Positions 48,275 through 56,840 of a DNA stretch of 64,000 bases are shown one piece after another. The notes beneath the pieces are model-generated. The model saw nothing but the letters and a program-made list of their open reading frames with translations. It had not been told where the DNA came from and searched no databases. The translations under genes and the position numbers were made by a program. The DNA comes from Flavobacterium tegetincola DSM 22377 (lineage in GTDB: Bacteria; Bacteroidota; Bacteroidia; Flavobacteriales; Flavobacteriaceae): contig NZ_KE384388.1 of NCBI RefSeq assembly GCF_000425485.1, forward strand, positions 62,001 to 126,000, in the 5' to 3' direction. Within the stretch, counting starts at the first letter, position 1, and each line of letters opens with the position of its first letter.

Positions 48275-48350
48275 CTCCGGACCCGGGCTGTACACTCCCG
48301 CTTTAATTGCTTTCTACAAAGCAATTAAGAGCTCCGCTTCCATCCCTAAT
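48275..48350 (-). ncRNA. Flavo-1-like structured element, copy C
   Basis: On the minus strand: TTAGGGATGGAAGCGGA, a hairpin (TTAATTGCTTT, loop, AAAGCAATTAA at 48303-48328), GCGGGAGTGTACAGCCCGG. The flanks closely match copy D at 53371, but the hairpin sequence is different and still pairs. It lies beyond the GIY-YIG repeats. Confidence 0.6.
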
Positions 48351-48371
48351 ACAAGAAAGAACGCTATAATA

Positions 48372-48814
48372 GTCATTGCGAGGTACGAATCAATCTCAAT
48401 TGCTGATTGCTAAACTATCGTGGTGTCTTATATAATCATTATATTTTTTATTTCATCAAACAAATCATTCCATAAAGGATTTGTCTTTTCAATCAACGTG
48501 AATTTTGCAAGTCGTGTGTACGTCATTGCGAGGAACGAAGCAATCTCAATTGCTGATTGCTAAACTATCGTGGTGTCTTATATAATCATTATATCTTTTA
48601 TTTCATCAAACAAATCATTCCATAAAGGATTTGTATTTTCAATCAACGTGAATTTTGCAAATCGTGTGTACGTCATTGCGAGGAACGAAGCAATCTCAAT
48701 TGCTGATTGCTAAACTATCGTGGTGTCTTATATAATCATTATATCTTTTATTTCATCAAACAAATCATTCCATAAAGGATTTGTCTTTTCAATCAGCGTG
48801 AATTTTGCAAGTCG
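48372..48814. repeat. 150-bp tandem repeat, three units (third partial)
   Basis: Units start at 48372, 48522 and 48672; the first two are exactly 150 bp and nearly identical, and the third stops matching after 48814. Each unit begins with the REP-like GTCATTGCGAGG sequence and ends with the last 28 codons of the GIY-YIG gene, of which the third unit is the functional copy. The first two are therefore copied 3' fragments of the gene. Confidence 0.9.
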
Positions 48815-49033
48815 CGAACCACCTTTTAATTGCTTTTCTCTAGCAATAGCATCTCCAATCATTTGGAACTGATCGAAATACACCAATTTATTTAAATTGT
48901 ATCTTGCTGAAAATGAATTTGGATAAAGTTTTTCCTTATGCTCTAAAATTCTCTGGGGCAAATTTGAAGTTACACCAATATATAATGTAGTATTATTAGA
49001 GTTGGTTATGATATAAATAAAGCCTGGTTTCAT
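48728..49033 (-). CDS. Single-domain GIY-YIG nuclease-like protein
   Basis: A 101-residue protein of the UPF0213/YhbQ-like GIY-YIG group. Y7 (FIYIIT), Y18-IG (LYIGVTSNLPQR), the catalytic Arg R28 and Glu E66 (AIAREKQLK) are all present, so it looks active. It lies between REP-like repeats: a 23-bp inverted pair at its 5' side (49060-49113) and direct copies after its 3' end. Biological substrate is unknown for these small proteins. Confidence 0.87.
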   Translation of the reverse strand: MKPGFIYIITNSNNTTLYIGVTSNLPQRILEHKEKLYPNSFSARYNLNKLVYFDQFQMIGDAIAREKQLKGGSRLAKFTLIEKTNPLWNDLFDEIKDIMII

Positions 49034-49059
49034 AATTTATAAAAGTATATTTTATGAGA

Positions 49060-49113
49060 TTGCTTCGTTCCTCGCAATGACGTGCATAAGTCATTGCGAG
49101 GAACGAAGCAATT
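49060..49113. repeat. Perfect 23-bp inverted repeat, REP-like
   Basis: Left arm 49060-49082 and right arm 49091-49113 are exact reverse complements around GTGCATAA. The arm (GTCATTGCGAGGAACGAAGC and the next three bases) is the same unit found at 48372, 48522, 48672 and, with changes, at 18831. Within one arm ATTGC and GCAAT can also pair. Confidence 0.9.
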
Positions 49114-49154
49114 TCATTTATTGTTTAATAAACCGAAAGCTGCGGGAGAAAAAT

Positions 49155-49182
49155 TTGTCAAACTGAATTTATTTCAGTTTCT
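49155..49182. repeat. TTGTCA-CTGAA hairpin repeat, copy 2
   Basis: AACTGAA (49161-49167) pairs with TTCAGTT (49173-49179). It abuts the stop of the tRNA-dihydrouridine synthase gene and may act in termination. Compare the copy at 48213. Confidence 0.55.
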
Positions 49183-50173
49183 ATACCAATTCGATTCCTT
49201 CGTAAATCCCTAATACCTCAGCAAAAGTTTCAAAGATAAATTCAGGGTCTTCACTTGAAACCATTTTCATTCGATGCTCCTTAAAGTTGGGAAGTCCTTT
49301 AAAGTAATTTGTATAATGACGACGTGTTTCTAAAATTCCTAGTTTCTCGCCTTTCCAATCCATAGCCCATTGCAAATGATTTTTTGCAGCTTCTACACGT
49401 TGACTAATTGTAGGTTTTGGCAAGTGCGTTCCCGTTTCAAAGAAATGCTTGATTTCATTAAAAATCCATGGATACCCAATTGCTGCACGACCTATCATCA
49501 TGCCGTCCAAACCGTATTTGTTTTTGTATTCCAATGCTTTTTCAGCAGAATCAATATCGCCGTTTCCAAAAATTGGCATCGTAATTCGAGGATTATTTTT
49601 GATTCGTTCCACGTGACTCCAATCCGAATGTCCTTTGTACATTTGAGCTCTCGTTCTTGCATGAACCGTTAAAGCTTGCACTCCAATATCTTGCAAACGT
49701 TCGGCAACCTCATCAATATTAATAGAATTTTCATCCCAACCCAATCGGGTTTTTACAGTTACGGGTAGAGAAGTACTTCGAATAACTGCTTTTGTCAAAC
49801 GAACCATTAAGTCTACGTCTTTTAAAACGCCCGCTCCAGCTCCTTTGCAAACCACTTTTTTAACAGGACAACCAAAATTAATATCAATCAAATCGGGATT
49901 AACCGTTTCCACAATTTTTGCCGACATCGCCATCGCTTCTTCATCACCACCAAAAATCTGAATTCCAACAGGTCTTTCGTAATCAAAAATGTCCAACTTC
50001 TGCCGACTTTTTATCGCATCCCGAATCAATCCTTCTGAAGAAATAAATTCCGAATACATCAAATCAGCTCCATGCTGTTTGCACAACCTGCGAAACGGCG
50101 GGTCGCTTACGTCTTCCATTGGAGCTAATAATAAAGGGAAATCCGGTAATTCTATGTTGCCTATCTTGACCAT
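49181..50173 (-). CDS. dusB: tRNA-dihydrouridine synthase
   Basis: A 330-residue FMN enzyme reducing uridines in tRNA D-loops. The N-terminal LAPMEDVSDPPFRRLC and the catalytic Cys in INFGCPVKKVV (C102) are present. TVKTRLGWD, VHARTRAQMYKG and GNGDIDS, with the FMN phosphate motif GLDGMMIGRAAIGYPWIF, complete the barrel. The DusB subfamily is the best match. It is a single-gene transcript flanked by repeats. Confidence 0.95.
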   Translation of the reverse strand: MVKIGNIELPDFPLLLAPMEDVSDPPFRRLCKQHGADLMYSEFISSEGLIRDAIKSRQKLDIFDYERPVGIQIFGGDEEAMAMSAKIVETVNPDLIDINFGCPVKKVVCKGAGAGVLKDVDLMVRLTKAVIRSTSLPVTVKTRLGWDENSINIDEVAERLQDIGVQALTVHARTRAQMYKGHSDWSHVERIKNNPRITMPIFGNGDIDSAEKALEYKNKYGLDGMMIGRAAIGYPWIFNEIKHFFETGTHLPKPTISQRVEAAKNHLQWAMDWKGEKLGILETRRHYTNYFKGLPNFKEHRMKMVSSEDPEFIFETFAEVLGIYEGIELV

Positions 50174-50236
50174 TTAGTGCATTTTGGGTGCAAATTTACA
50201 ATTTTAAAATTTATAAGTTTCATCACCGTTTAATTC

Positions 50237-50420
50237 TTTGAACCATTAAGATATTAAGTCTCATTAAGTTTTACCGCAAGGTTCGCAAAGTTTATTAGAA
50301 TGATAGTTGTGGAAAGTATTTAAAAGTTCGCAAAGCGTTTGAAACTAATAGAAATCATTATACAAAACCAGTCTTGTATTTAAAACCCACTTAAATTTCT
50401 TAATTCCTTAATGGTTCAAA
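50237..50420. repeat. 184-bp element with 14-bp inverted ends
   Basis: TTTGAACCATTAAG (50237-50250) is the exact reverse complement of CTTAATGGTTCAAA (50407-50420). The interior has no ORF and contains GTTCGCAAAG-type pieces. It fills most of the gap between dusB and the TIGR03915-like gene and looks like a small non-autonomous element. Confidence 0.55.
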
Positions 50421-50428
50421 ACCGACGC

Positions 50429-51196
50429 CTACAATATTTTCTTCTCCGTCAAATACTTCCAATACCTTTTTGGTACATGTTGCTTATGCAATTTGTCGTT
50501 TTTGCGTTCCTTAATATTGGTGTGGTCAAAATATTCAATCCATAATTTTTGGTAATTGATTTCGATGTCGTGCAACATATCGTTCTTTTGGCTTCCGCCA
50601 AAAACACTCGTATCATCTAAAGTTATAATTTCCACTACATTCAAATCATAATACACGCCATAACCTCTTTTGGAATCATAAATCAACCATTTTTGGTCTT
50701 GGTAACGGTTTTTGAAATGGGTAATGATTAAAGTCAACACGTCAAAGTCTGGAAAAATTTCAGCAAAGTAAATGCCGTCTTTCAATAGTTCAAAACGAAT
50801 GAACGCTTTCATTCTGTGGCGTTCGCGGTTGACGCTTTTGACCCATTTTGAGAGTTGCATCACGAAAGGATTCGCATAATCTTTAAGAATGTCTTTACTT
50901 GGATTTTCTACAGCATACGTAATGACTTGCAATAAAATCATCTCGCGAGAAGCATCTTCGGAGAGAAAAGTATACAGCATTTGCTGAATACCACTTTTCC
51001 CCAATTGATTTTCCAACTTCTTTAAAACGCGGTCGGATTTCTCGGGATTGGTGATGATTTCAATAGGTTCGGCAAAGAAGGAGTTTTGAAAAGTCCCTTC
51101 ATGGACAATCTGAACGTCTTGGTACTTGAATTCAAAAACTTCAAAAACCGCCGTCAAAAATCCTTCGAATGTTTTATCGTAAAAAAGTATCGTCAT
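50429..51196 (-). CDS. TIGR03915-like putative DNA metabolism protein
   Basis: A 255-residue protein beginning MTILFYDKTFEGFLTAVFEVFE, typical of TIGR03915 (partner of a radical SAM protein). Central features are VNRERHRMKAFIRFELLKDGIYFAEIFPDFDVL and KWLIYDSKRGYGVYYD. In some bacteria the family is fused to a uracil-DNA-glycosylase-like domain; here the chain ends without one (YWKYLTEKKIL). Its start overlaps the radical SAM gene by 23 bp, so they are translationally coupled. Function is unknown. Confidence 0.87.
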   Translation of the reverse strand: MTILFYDKTFEGFLTAVFEVFEFKYQDVQIVHEGTFQNSFFAEPIEIITNPEKSDRVLKKLENQLGKSGIQQMLYTFLSEDASREMILLQVITYAVENPSKDILKDYANPFVMQLSKWVKSVNRERHRMKAFIRFELLKDGIYFAEIFPDFDVLTLIITHFKNRYQDQKWLIYDSKRGYGVYYDLNVVEIITLDDTSVFGGSQKNDMLHDIEINYQKLWIEYFDHTNIKERKNDKLHKQHVPKRYWKYLTEKKIL

Positions 51197-52454
51197 TCAA
51201 AAGGGAAGTTTGGTTGCTGAATGGATTTTCGAATTTGCTTTTGGTATCGCCAACAATCAGACTTTTCAAATGCACGGAATCTAAGTGGACCAAGTTCTTG
51301 TTGGAATTTGCCACAACAATAAAATATTTTGCCCGATTAGTTGCAACGCCCATTTTTTGCAAATGCTCTAAAGTTAGGTTTTGAAACTTTCTAGCATTCA
51401 CAATTTTGTAAGCTGATTTTACACCAATTCCGGGAACACGAAGAATCATTTCTAAAGAAGCGGTTTGCAACGTTACAGGAAAATCAGTGATGTTTCGTAA
51501 AGCCCAACCTAATTTCGGGTCGACTTCCAAGTCAAGAAATGGATTGTTCTTGGCTAAAATTTCATTGGCTTTGAATCCATAAAAACGCATCAACCAATCG
51601 GCTTGGTACAAACGGTTTTCTCGAACAAGCGGAACTTGCGACCCCAATCCAGGTAATCTTGCGTCATTAGAAACGGGAACATAGCCCGAATAATACACGC
51701 GTTTCATGCTGAAGTTTTTGTAAAAATGGTCGGCGACTTGAATAATTTGCAAATCGGTTTCGGGACTGGCACCCACAATCATTTGGGTACTTTGCCCAGC
51801 TGGTGCAAACTTTGGGGTCGACTTGAACTTCTTCCGTTCGTCTTTGTATAAACTGATTTCATTTTTGACAAAACCCATTGGTTTAATCATTTGTTGGTGG
51901 TCTTTGTCGGGAGCCAATAATTTTAAACCACTTTCCGTGGGGATTTCTAGATTCATGCTTAATCTGTCGGCATACAATCCGGCTTCACGCATTAATTCGT
52001 CACTAGCTCCGGGAATACTTTTCAAATGAATGTAACCATTAAAATTATGTTCCAAACGCAACTTTTTTGCCACTCGAACCAAACGTTCCATCGTATAATC
52101 GGCATTTTTGAAAATACCGGAACTTAGGAACAATCCTTCGATATAATTTCTACGGTAGAAATTCATGGTTAAATCTACGACTTCCTCCACGGTAAAAGCA
52201 GCGCGTTGAATGTCATTGCTTTTTCGGGTGACGCAATAAGCACAGTCGTAAATGCAGAAATTAGTGAGTAAAATTTTGAGTAAAGAGACACATCTTCCGT
52301 CTTCAGTATAAGTGTGGCAAATTCCTGACGAAGAAGCATCGCCTAAACCTTTGTCTTTATTCTTACGGTTACTACCACTCGAAGAGCAAGACACGTCGTA
52401 CTTTGCAGCATCTGCAAGAATTTCTAATTTTTCTTTAACTCTATCGTAATCCAC
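51174..52454 (-). CDS. TIGR03916-like putative DNA modification/repair radical SAM protein
   Basis: A 426-residue radical SAM enzyme. The 4Fe-4S cysteines are C67, C71 and C74 in NFCIYDCAYC. Three earlier cysteines (C23, C46, C55) may bind another metal. The TIM-barrel has EGLFLSSGIF. A helix-hairpin-helix motif PGIGVKSAYKIVNAR lies near residue 345, pointing to DNA binding. With the TIGR03915 partner it forms a conserved two-gene unit. Reaction and substrate are unknown; DNA repair or base modification is a family-level guess. Confidence 0.9.
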   Translation of the reverse strand: MDYDRVKEKLEILADAAKYDVSCSSSGSNRKNKDKGLGDASSSGICHTYTEDGRCVSLLKILLTNFCIYDCAYCVTRKSNDIQRAAFTVEEVVDLTMNFYRRNYIEGLFLSSGIFKNADYTMERLVRVAKKLRLEHNFNGYIHLKSIPGASDELMREAGLYADRLSMNLEIPTESGLKLLAPDKDHQQMIKPMGFVKNEISLYKDERKKFKSTPKFAPAGQSTQMIVGASPETDLQIIQVADHFYKNFSMKRVYYSGYVPVSNDARLPGLGSQVPLVRENRLYQADWLMRFYGFKANEILAKNNPFLDLEVDPKLGWALRNITDFPVTLQTASLEMILRVPGIGVKSAYKIVNARKFQNLTLEHLQKMGVATNRAKYFIVVANSNKNLVHLDSVHLKSLIVGDTKSKFENPFSNQTSLLNDDTFLR

Positions 52455-52583
52455 GTGTTGAAATAAATTTGGGTGTGTAAAAATACGCGAATTAAATGGT
52501 TGTGATCTATAGTTTTTAGAACTTTAATAGTTGTTTAAGCTTTTATTTGGGATGCTTATTTCTTTGTGGAAAGAAGATTAGTT

Positions 52584-52610
52584 TTCTCGCAAAGTCGCGA
52601 AGACGCAAAG
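52584..52610. repeat. CGCAAAGACG short interspersed repeat, copy 2
   Basis: TTCTCGCAAAGTCGCGAAGA plus CGCAAAG matches the copy at 19930 with two differences. It lies upstream of the radical SAM gene. Confidence 0.5.
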
Positions 52611-52665
52611 GGGTTGTGAAGGGTATTGTAACAGAATAATAATTAGTATTTTTTAAAAGTGTATT

Positions 52666-53193
52666 TTACAGTTTTAAAGAATTCGTAAAGTTCGATTTAT
52701 TTTTAACTACTTTATTTTTCAGTATTTTATGAATTATACTTTGATTCAAATTATTTTGAGTAATAATTATTGAGCGTTCATTATTAAAGAGATTCAATTT
52801 ACTGTATCCTAAATCAGAAGAAAAAGTATTAGTGTTCCAAGAATAATACAATTCGACTGATTCTATTTCATCAAATTGTATTTCGGTTTCAGATAAATTC
52901 AATTTATTGATTACTACTATTTTCTTTTTTTGAGCATCGATTTTTATTTCTACTTTTAAATTGTGTCTGTAGTAACTATTGCGAATAAATGCAGTTCTTA
53001 ATATAAGATAAGTTAAAAACGAAAACAAAATTATTGAAATTATTGAAAACAAAATTTGCTGTGTGTCAGATTTATTCCAATTAATAATCATGGTTTGTAA
53101 AATCATAATAGAAATAAAAATGGTAAAGATTAAAAAAAGAAATCCAAACAATAAATCTCCTAATATTTTACTTTTCTTATATCCAAATTCCAT
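52666..53193 (-). CDS. Hypothetical membrane protein with two helices
   Basis: A 175-residue protein. Two adjacent membrane helices (about 15-35 and 47-68) are followed by a soluble beta-rich domain of about 100 residues (KVEIKIDAQKKKIVVINKL), possibly a bacterial PH-like fold. I use the ATG giving MEFGYKKSK; the frame extends to 53253 with no support. Its base composition is more AT-rich than its neighbours. Function is unknown. Confidence 0.65.
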   Translation of the reverse strand: MEFGYKKSKILGDLLFGFLFLIFTIFISIMILQTMIINWNKSDTQQILFSIISIILFSFLTYLILRTAFIRNSYYRHNLKVEIKIDAQKKKIVVINKLNLSETEIQFDEIESVELYYSWNTNTFSSDLGYSKLNLFNNERSIIITQNNLNQSIIHKILKNKVVKNKSNFTNSLKL

Positions 53194-53306
53194 TATTGAC
53201 TCATTACATGTAAGTAGACAAATATAAAGAAATCTATTAAAAATTCTCCTCAAAAATTATCTTTTACTATTTGATTACAAGCGTTTCAAGTTAAGGTCTA
53301 ATCTCC

Positions 53307-53314
53307 TATCTTTG
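53307..53314 (+). promoter_or_regulatory. Promoter -7 box for lepA
   Basis: TATCTTTG fits TAnnTTTG; a TTTC at 53284 is 19 bp upstream as a weak -33. Transcription from here would place structured copy D in the lepA leader. The 53194-53532 gap holds only this box and copy D. Confidence 0.5.
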
Positions 53315-53370
53315 CGGATTGTGGAAACTTAGCTTGTTTTGAAAATGAAATGAGCGGGGTTACAAACAAG

Positions 53371-53462
53371 TTTGCGTTAGGGATGGAAGCGGAAATCCTT
53401 TATGGCCCGTTGTTCGGGACATAAAGATTGGGAGTGAACAGCCTGACCCTTGGGGAACGCCC
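53371..53462 (+). ncRNA. Flavo-1-like structured element, copy D
   Basis: GCGTTAGGGATGGAAGCGG, AAATC, a hairpin (53398-53409 with 53415-53426, one mismatch, TTGTT loop), GATTGGGAGTGAACAGCC, then CCCTTGGGGAACGC. The outer GCGTT can pair with AACGC. The flanks match copy C almost exactly. It is the only copy in the sense orientation upstream of a gene (lepA). Confidence 0.6.
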
Positions 53463-53532
53463 AAATTATTGATAAATAAAGAAATGACTGAAGAAACATA
53501 GTAGTTTCTTGAACAAAATAGAACAATTGTAG

Positions 53533-55329
53533 ATGAAGAAAATTAGAAATTTTTGCATTATTGCCCATATTGACCACGGGAAAAGTACGCTTGCCGATAG
53601 ACTTCTTGGTGCAACTCAAACCGTTACCGCTCGTGAAGAAAAAGCTCAATTGCTAGACAATATGGACTTGGAACGCGAACGTGGGATTACCATAAAGAGT
53701 CACGCGATTCAGATGGAATATACCTACAAGGGTGAGGAATATATCCTGAACTTGATTGATACTCCCGGACACGTGGATTTTTCTTACGAAGTTTCCCGTT
53801 CTATTGCTGCTTGTGAAGGAGCGCTTTTGATTGTGGATGCGGCTCAAAGTATTCAGGCACAAACGATTTCTAATCTTTATTTGGCTTTAGAAAATGACTT
53901 GGAAATTATTCCGGTTTTGAATAAAGTGGATTTGCCAAGTGCGAATCCTGAGGAAGTGAGTGACGATATTATTGATTTATTGGGTTGCAAATTAGAGGAT
54001 ATTATACACGCTTCGGGTAAAACTGGTTTTGGTGTGGAGAATATTTTGGCAGCGATTATTGAAAAGATTCCACCACCAAAAGGGAATGTGGACGAACCTT
54101 TGCAGGCTTTGATTTTTGATTCGCATTACAATCCGTTTCGTGGTATTGAAGTTATTTTTCGTGTGAAAAATGGTGAAATCAAGAAAGGGCAGAAGATTAA
54201 ATTCATGGCGACTGGAAATGAATATTATGCTGATGAAATTGGTACTTTAAAGTTGAACCAAGTTCCGAAGCAAGTGATTTCTACAGGAGATGTGGGATAT
54301 TTGATTTCAGGTATCAAAGAGGCAAAAGAAGTAAAAGTAGGTGATACCGTTACCGATGCTAAAACGCCAACAACGAATATGATTAAGGGTTTTGAGGATG
54401 TAAAACCAATGGTTTTTGCGGGAATTTACCCAGTAGATACAGAAGATTACGAAGATTTGCGTTCTTCGATGGAGAAATTACAGTTGAACGATGCTTCGCT
54501 GGTATTTTTGCCAGAAAGTTCGGCGGCTTTAGGATTTGGTTTCCGTTGTGGATTCTTAGGAATGTTGCACATGGAAATTATCCAGGAGCGATTGGAACGT
54601 GAATTTGATATGACGGTAATTACTACGGTTCCCAACGTTTCCTATTTTGCCTACACTAAAAAAGACCCTGAAACAGCGTTTGTGGTAAATAATCCAACTG
54701 ATTTACCGGAACCTTCTAAATTGGACCGTGTGGAAGAGCCTTACATCAAAGCTACGATTATTACAAAAGCAGATTATGTGGGAAATGTAATGAGTTTGTG
54801 TATTGAAAAAAGGGGATTGATTACCAATCAAACGTATTTGACTACCGAACGTGTGGAGTTGACTTTTGATATGCCTTTGGCGGAAATTGTTTTTGACTTT
54901 TACGACCGATTGAAAACAGTTTCTAAAGGATATGCGTCTTTTGATTATTCTCCTATTGGAATGCGAACGTCTAAGTTGGTACGTTTAGATGTATTGCTAA
55001 ATGCGACAAGTATTGATGCACTTTCAGCGTTGATTCACGAAGACAATGCGTTTCATATTGGTAAGAAAATGTGTGAGAAGTTGAAAGAATTGATTCCGCG
55101 TCAACAATTTGATATTCCGATTCAAGCGGCAATTGGTGCTAAAATTATCGCACGTGAAACTATTAAAGCCTTACGTAAAGACGTTACCGCTAAATGTTAT
55201 GGTGGAGATATTTCGCGTAAGCGTAAACTTCTGGAAAAACAGAAGAAAGGTAAAAAACGTATGAGACAAGTGGGTAATGTGGAGATTCCGCAAGAAGCTT
55301 TTATGGCGGTGTTGAAGTTGAATGATTAA
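53533..55329 (+). CDS. lepA: Elongation factor 4 (LepA)
   Basis: A 598-residue translational GTPase acting on the ribosome. G motifs: [10 protein letters not shown] (residues 11-20), [19 protein letters not shown] and NKVDLP. Domains II, III and V follow, and the LepA-specific C-terminal domain ends in [21 protein letters not shown]. Length is normal. The 340-bp upstream region carries a putative promoter and structured copy D. Confidence 0.98.
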   Translation: MKKIRNFCIIAHIDHGKSTLADRLLGATQTVTAREEKAQLLDNMDLERERGITIKSHAIQMEYTYKGEEYILNLIDTPGHVDFSYEVSRSIAACEGALLIVDAAQSIQAQTISNLYLALENDLEIIPVLNKVDLPSANPEEVSDDIIDLLGCKLEDIIHASGKTGFGVENILAAIIEKIPPPKGNVDEPLQALIFDSHYNPFRGIEVIFRVKNGEIKKGQKIKFMATGNEYYADEIGTLKLNQVPKQVISTGDVGYLISGIKEAKEVKVGDTVTDAKTPTTNMIKGFEDVKPMVFAGIYPVDTEDYEDLRSSMEKLQLNDASLVFLPESSAALGFGFRCGFLGMLHMEIIQERLEREFDMTVITTVPNVSYFAYTKKDPETAFVVNNPTDLPEPSKLDRVEEPYIKATIITKADYVGNVMSLCIEKRGLITNQTYLTTERVELTFDMPLAEIVFDFYDRLKTVSKGYASFDYSPIGMRTSKLVRLDVLLNATSIDALSALIHEDNAFHIGKKMCEKLKELIPRQQFDIPIQAAIGAKIIARETIKALRKDVTAKCYGGDISRKRKLLEKQKKGKKRMRQVGNVEIPQEAFMAVLKLND

Positions 55330-55362
55330 AGTATTAAGATAGAAGTATCAAGTATTAAGATG

Positions 55363-55393
55363 AACCCGGAGGCGAAAGTTTTCGGGTTTTTTT
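55363..55393 (+). terminator. lepA terminator, part of a duplicated cassette
   Basis: AACCCG and CGGGTT pair around a GGAGGCGAAAGTTTT-type loop, then TTTTT. The terminator and the 35 bp before it (AAGATAGAAGTATCAAGTAT) recur at 56124-56191. Confidence 0.8.
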
Positions 55394-55553
55394 ATGGTGT
55401 GAATTGTAGGGATAATTACATATATTTACGAGCGGAAATTTTAGATAGGTATCAAACGATGCGATAAAAAAGTATTGGAAAGCAAGAGCTTTTTATAGAT
55501 GCAAAAAAAGTTCTACATGTCCAGCAACGCTATTCTTTTACACTAAAAAATGT

Positions 55554-56117
55554 ATGAAAAAATCACTATTGACTTTAATGTTATGCGGATTGACTTTTAT
55601 TGCAAAAGCTCAAAACGCAAGTGTTGAAAAAACTACATATGGAATCCAAACTGGACTCTTAGGGGTTTGGCTGCACAACGAAACAAAATTATCGGAACAG
55701 ATAGCTTTGCGAAGTGAAGTGGGACTTGATAGCGGCATTTTTGCAGGAACTTTTTATGATAAAGTGGGTTTTCTAATGGTTCCGGTTATTACTGTGGAGC
55801 CAAGATGGTATTATAATTTAGACAAACGCGTTTCTAAATCAAAAACTATTGCTGGAAATAGCGGAAATTTCCTTTCCTTAAAAACAAGCTACAATCCGGA
55901 TTGGTTTGTGATTTCAAATTATGACAACTTACGGGTTGTGAATCAAGTTTCAGTCATTCCTACTTGGGGCATCAAAAGAAATATAGGAAATCACTTTACT
56001 TTCGAAACGGGATTCGGGATTGGATACAGGTACTACTTTGCAAAAAGTGCCGGATATGCCGAAAATGAAGGGGAAACAGCAGTTAATTTACATTTGCGTA
56101 TTGGTTACAGATTTTAG
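55554..56117 (+). CDS. Outer-membrane beta-barrel protein, hypothetical
   Basis: A 187-residue secreted protein with a signal peptide (cleaved near residue 20, AKAQ). The rest alternates polar and hydrophobic residues and ends LHLRIGYRF, a typical beta-barrel C-terminus with terminal Phe. It probably sits in the outer membrane; cargo unknown. The gene is flanked by near-identical terminator cassettes. Confidence 0.75.
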   Translation: MKKSLLTLMLCGLTFIAKAQNASVEKTTYGIQTGLLGVWLHNETKLSEQIALRSEVGLDSGIFAGTFYDKVGFLMVPVITVEPRWYYNLDKRVSKSKTIAGNSGNFLSLKTSYNPDWFVISNYDNLRVVNQVSVIPTWGIKRNIGNHFTFETGFGIGYRYYFAKSAGYAENEGETAVNLHLRIGYRF

Positions 56118-56159
56118 CGAAGAAATGTATTAAGATAGAAGTATTAAGTAGTAAGATAA

Positions 56160-56191
56160 ACCCGGAGGCGAAAGTTTTCGGGTTTTTTTTA
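56160..56191 (+). terminator. Terminator, second copy of the cassette
   Basis: The hairpin AACCCG to CGGGTT plus an 8-T run matches the lepA terminator. The T-run overlaps the last codon of the minus-strand HTH gene. Confidence 0.8.
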
Positions 56192-56530
56192 TTCATTGAG
56201 TTGGTTTGATAATTCTTTCAACTTGGTGTATGGCAAGGTGTCTAGGATTGTTTTTAGGTTGGGATTGCTTTCAGCGGTATTACGGAGCTTGTTGAGTGGG
56301 TTGTTTTCGTGGATAACTTTATTTTTTGAGGGTGTCCAGAGGAAAAGGTCGTTTGGTTCGCAGAACAATAGTTCGCATAATAGTTCGACGTGGTCTAAAC
56401 GAAGGGTGTGACTCTTAGAATTGATTATGTTATGGGCAGAATGTGGTGTGAAGCCGTTTTTTACTAGAAAGCTGAAGGGTTTTTCGATTCCTCTTGCGGA
56501 AAATATGGGTTGTAAATTGAATGTTAGCAT
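56189..56530 (-). CDS. XRE/Cro-like helix-turn-helix protein
   Basis: A 113-residue protein. Residues about 1-68 look like a Cro/C1-type HTH of the HTH_26 kind (FLVKNGFTPHSAHNIINSKS, LDHVELLCELLFCEPNDLFLWTP). A charged C-terminal helix region follows. It is probably a DNA-binding regulator. It borders the damaged HNH-nuclease region. Targets are unknown. Confidence 0.78.
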   Translation of the reverse strand: MLTFNLQPIFSARGIEKPFSFLVKNGFTPHSAHNIINSKSHTLRLDHVELLCELLFCEPNDLFLWTPSKNKVIHENNPLNKLRNTAESNPNLKTILDTLPYTKLKELSNQLNE

Positions 56531-56840
56531 AAGTACTTGGTTGGAAGTTATTTGTATAACTTAAAAGTAATCAATAATTTCGTCAATAGTGGAAACAAAT
56601 TCGTTAAATATAGTTATGATTTCGCGATAGGTAGAAATATAATCGTAAAAGTTGGAATTGAATTTTTGGAAATTAGAAATGAATTAACAGTTATTGGAAA
56701 TCAATTCGTTAAAAGTGGAAAGTAATTAGTGAAATGCTAGTATGTAAGTGGGATTTTCGTTGCGAATATTTTGGAATGTGATGATAAATTAAATAGATCA
56801 TTATATTCTACTTGTGGGCAAAGAATTGTACAATTAAATT

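Noticed and set aside
48162..48413. An 83-codon plus-strand open frame in the repeat region
   Set aside because: It runs through the terminator, the hairpin repeat, structured copy C and part of the first tandem unit; no start signal and low-quality sequence.
48372..48814. CRISPR array
   Set aside because: Only three units of 150 bp, with no short repeat/spacer alternation; the units are copies of a gene end plus a REP-like sequence.
53377..53649. A 90-codon minus-strand open frame before lepA
   Set aside because: It spans structured copy D and the 5' end of lepA on the opposite strand, so it is a chance frame.
56537..56725. A 62-codon plus-strand open frame after the HTH gene
   Set aside because: Composition is Asn/Val/Ile-rich without any family pattern or start signal, in AT-rich DNA; not enough support to call a gene.
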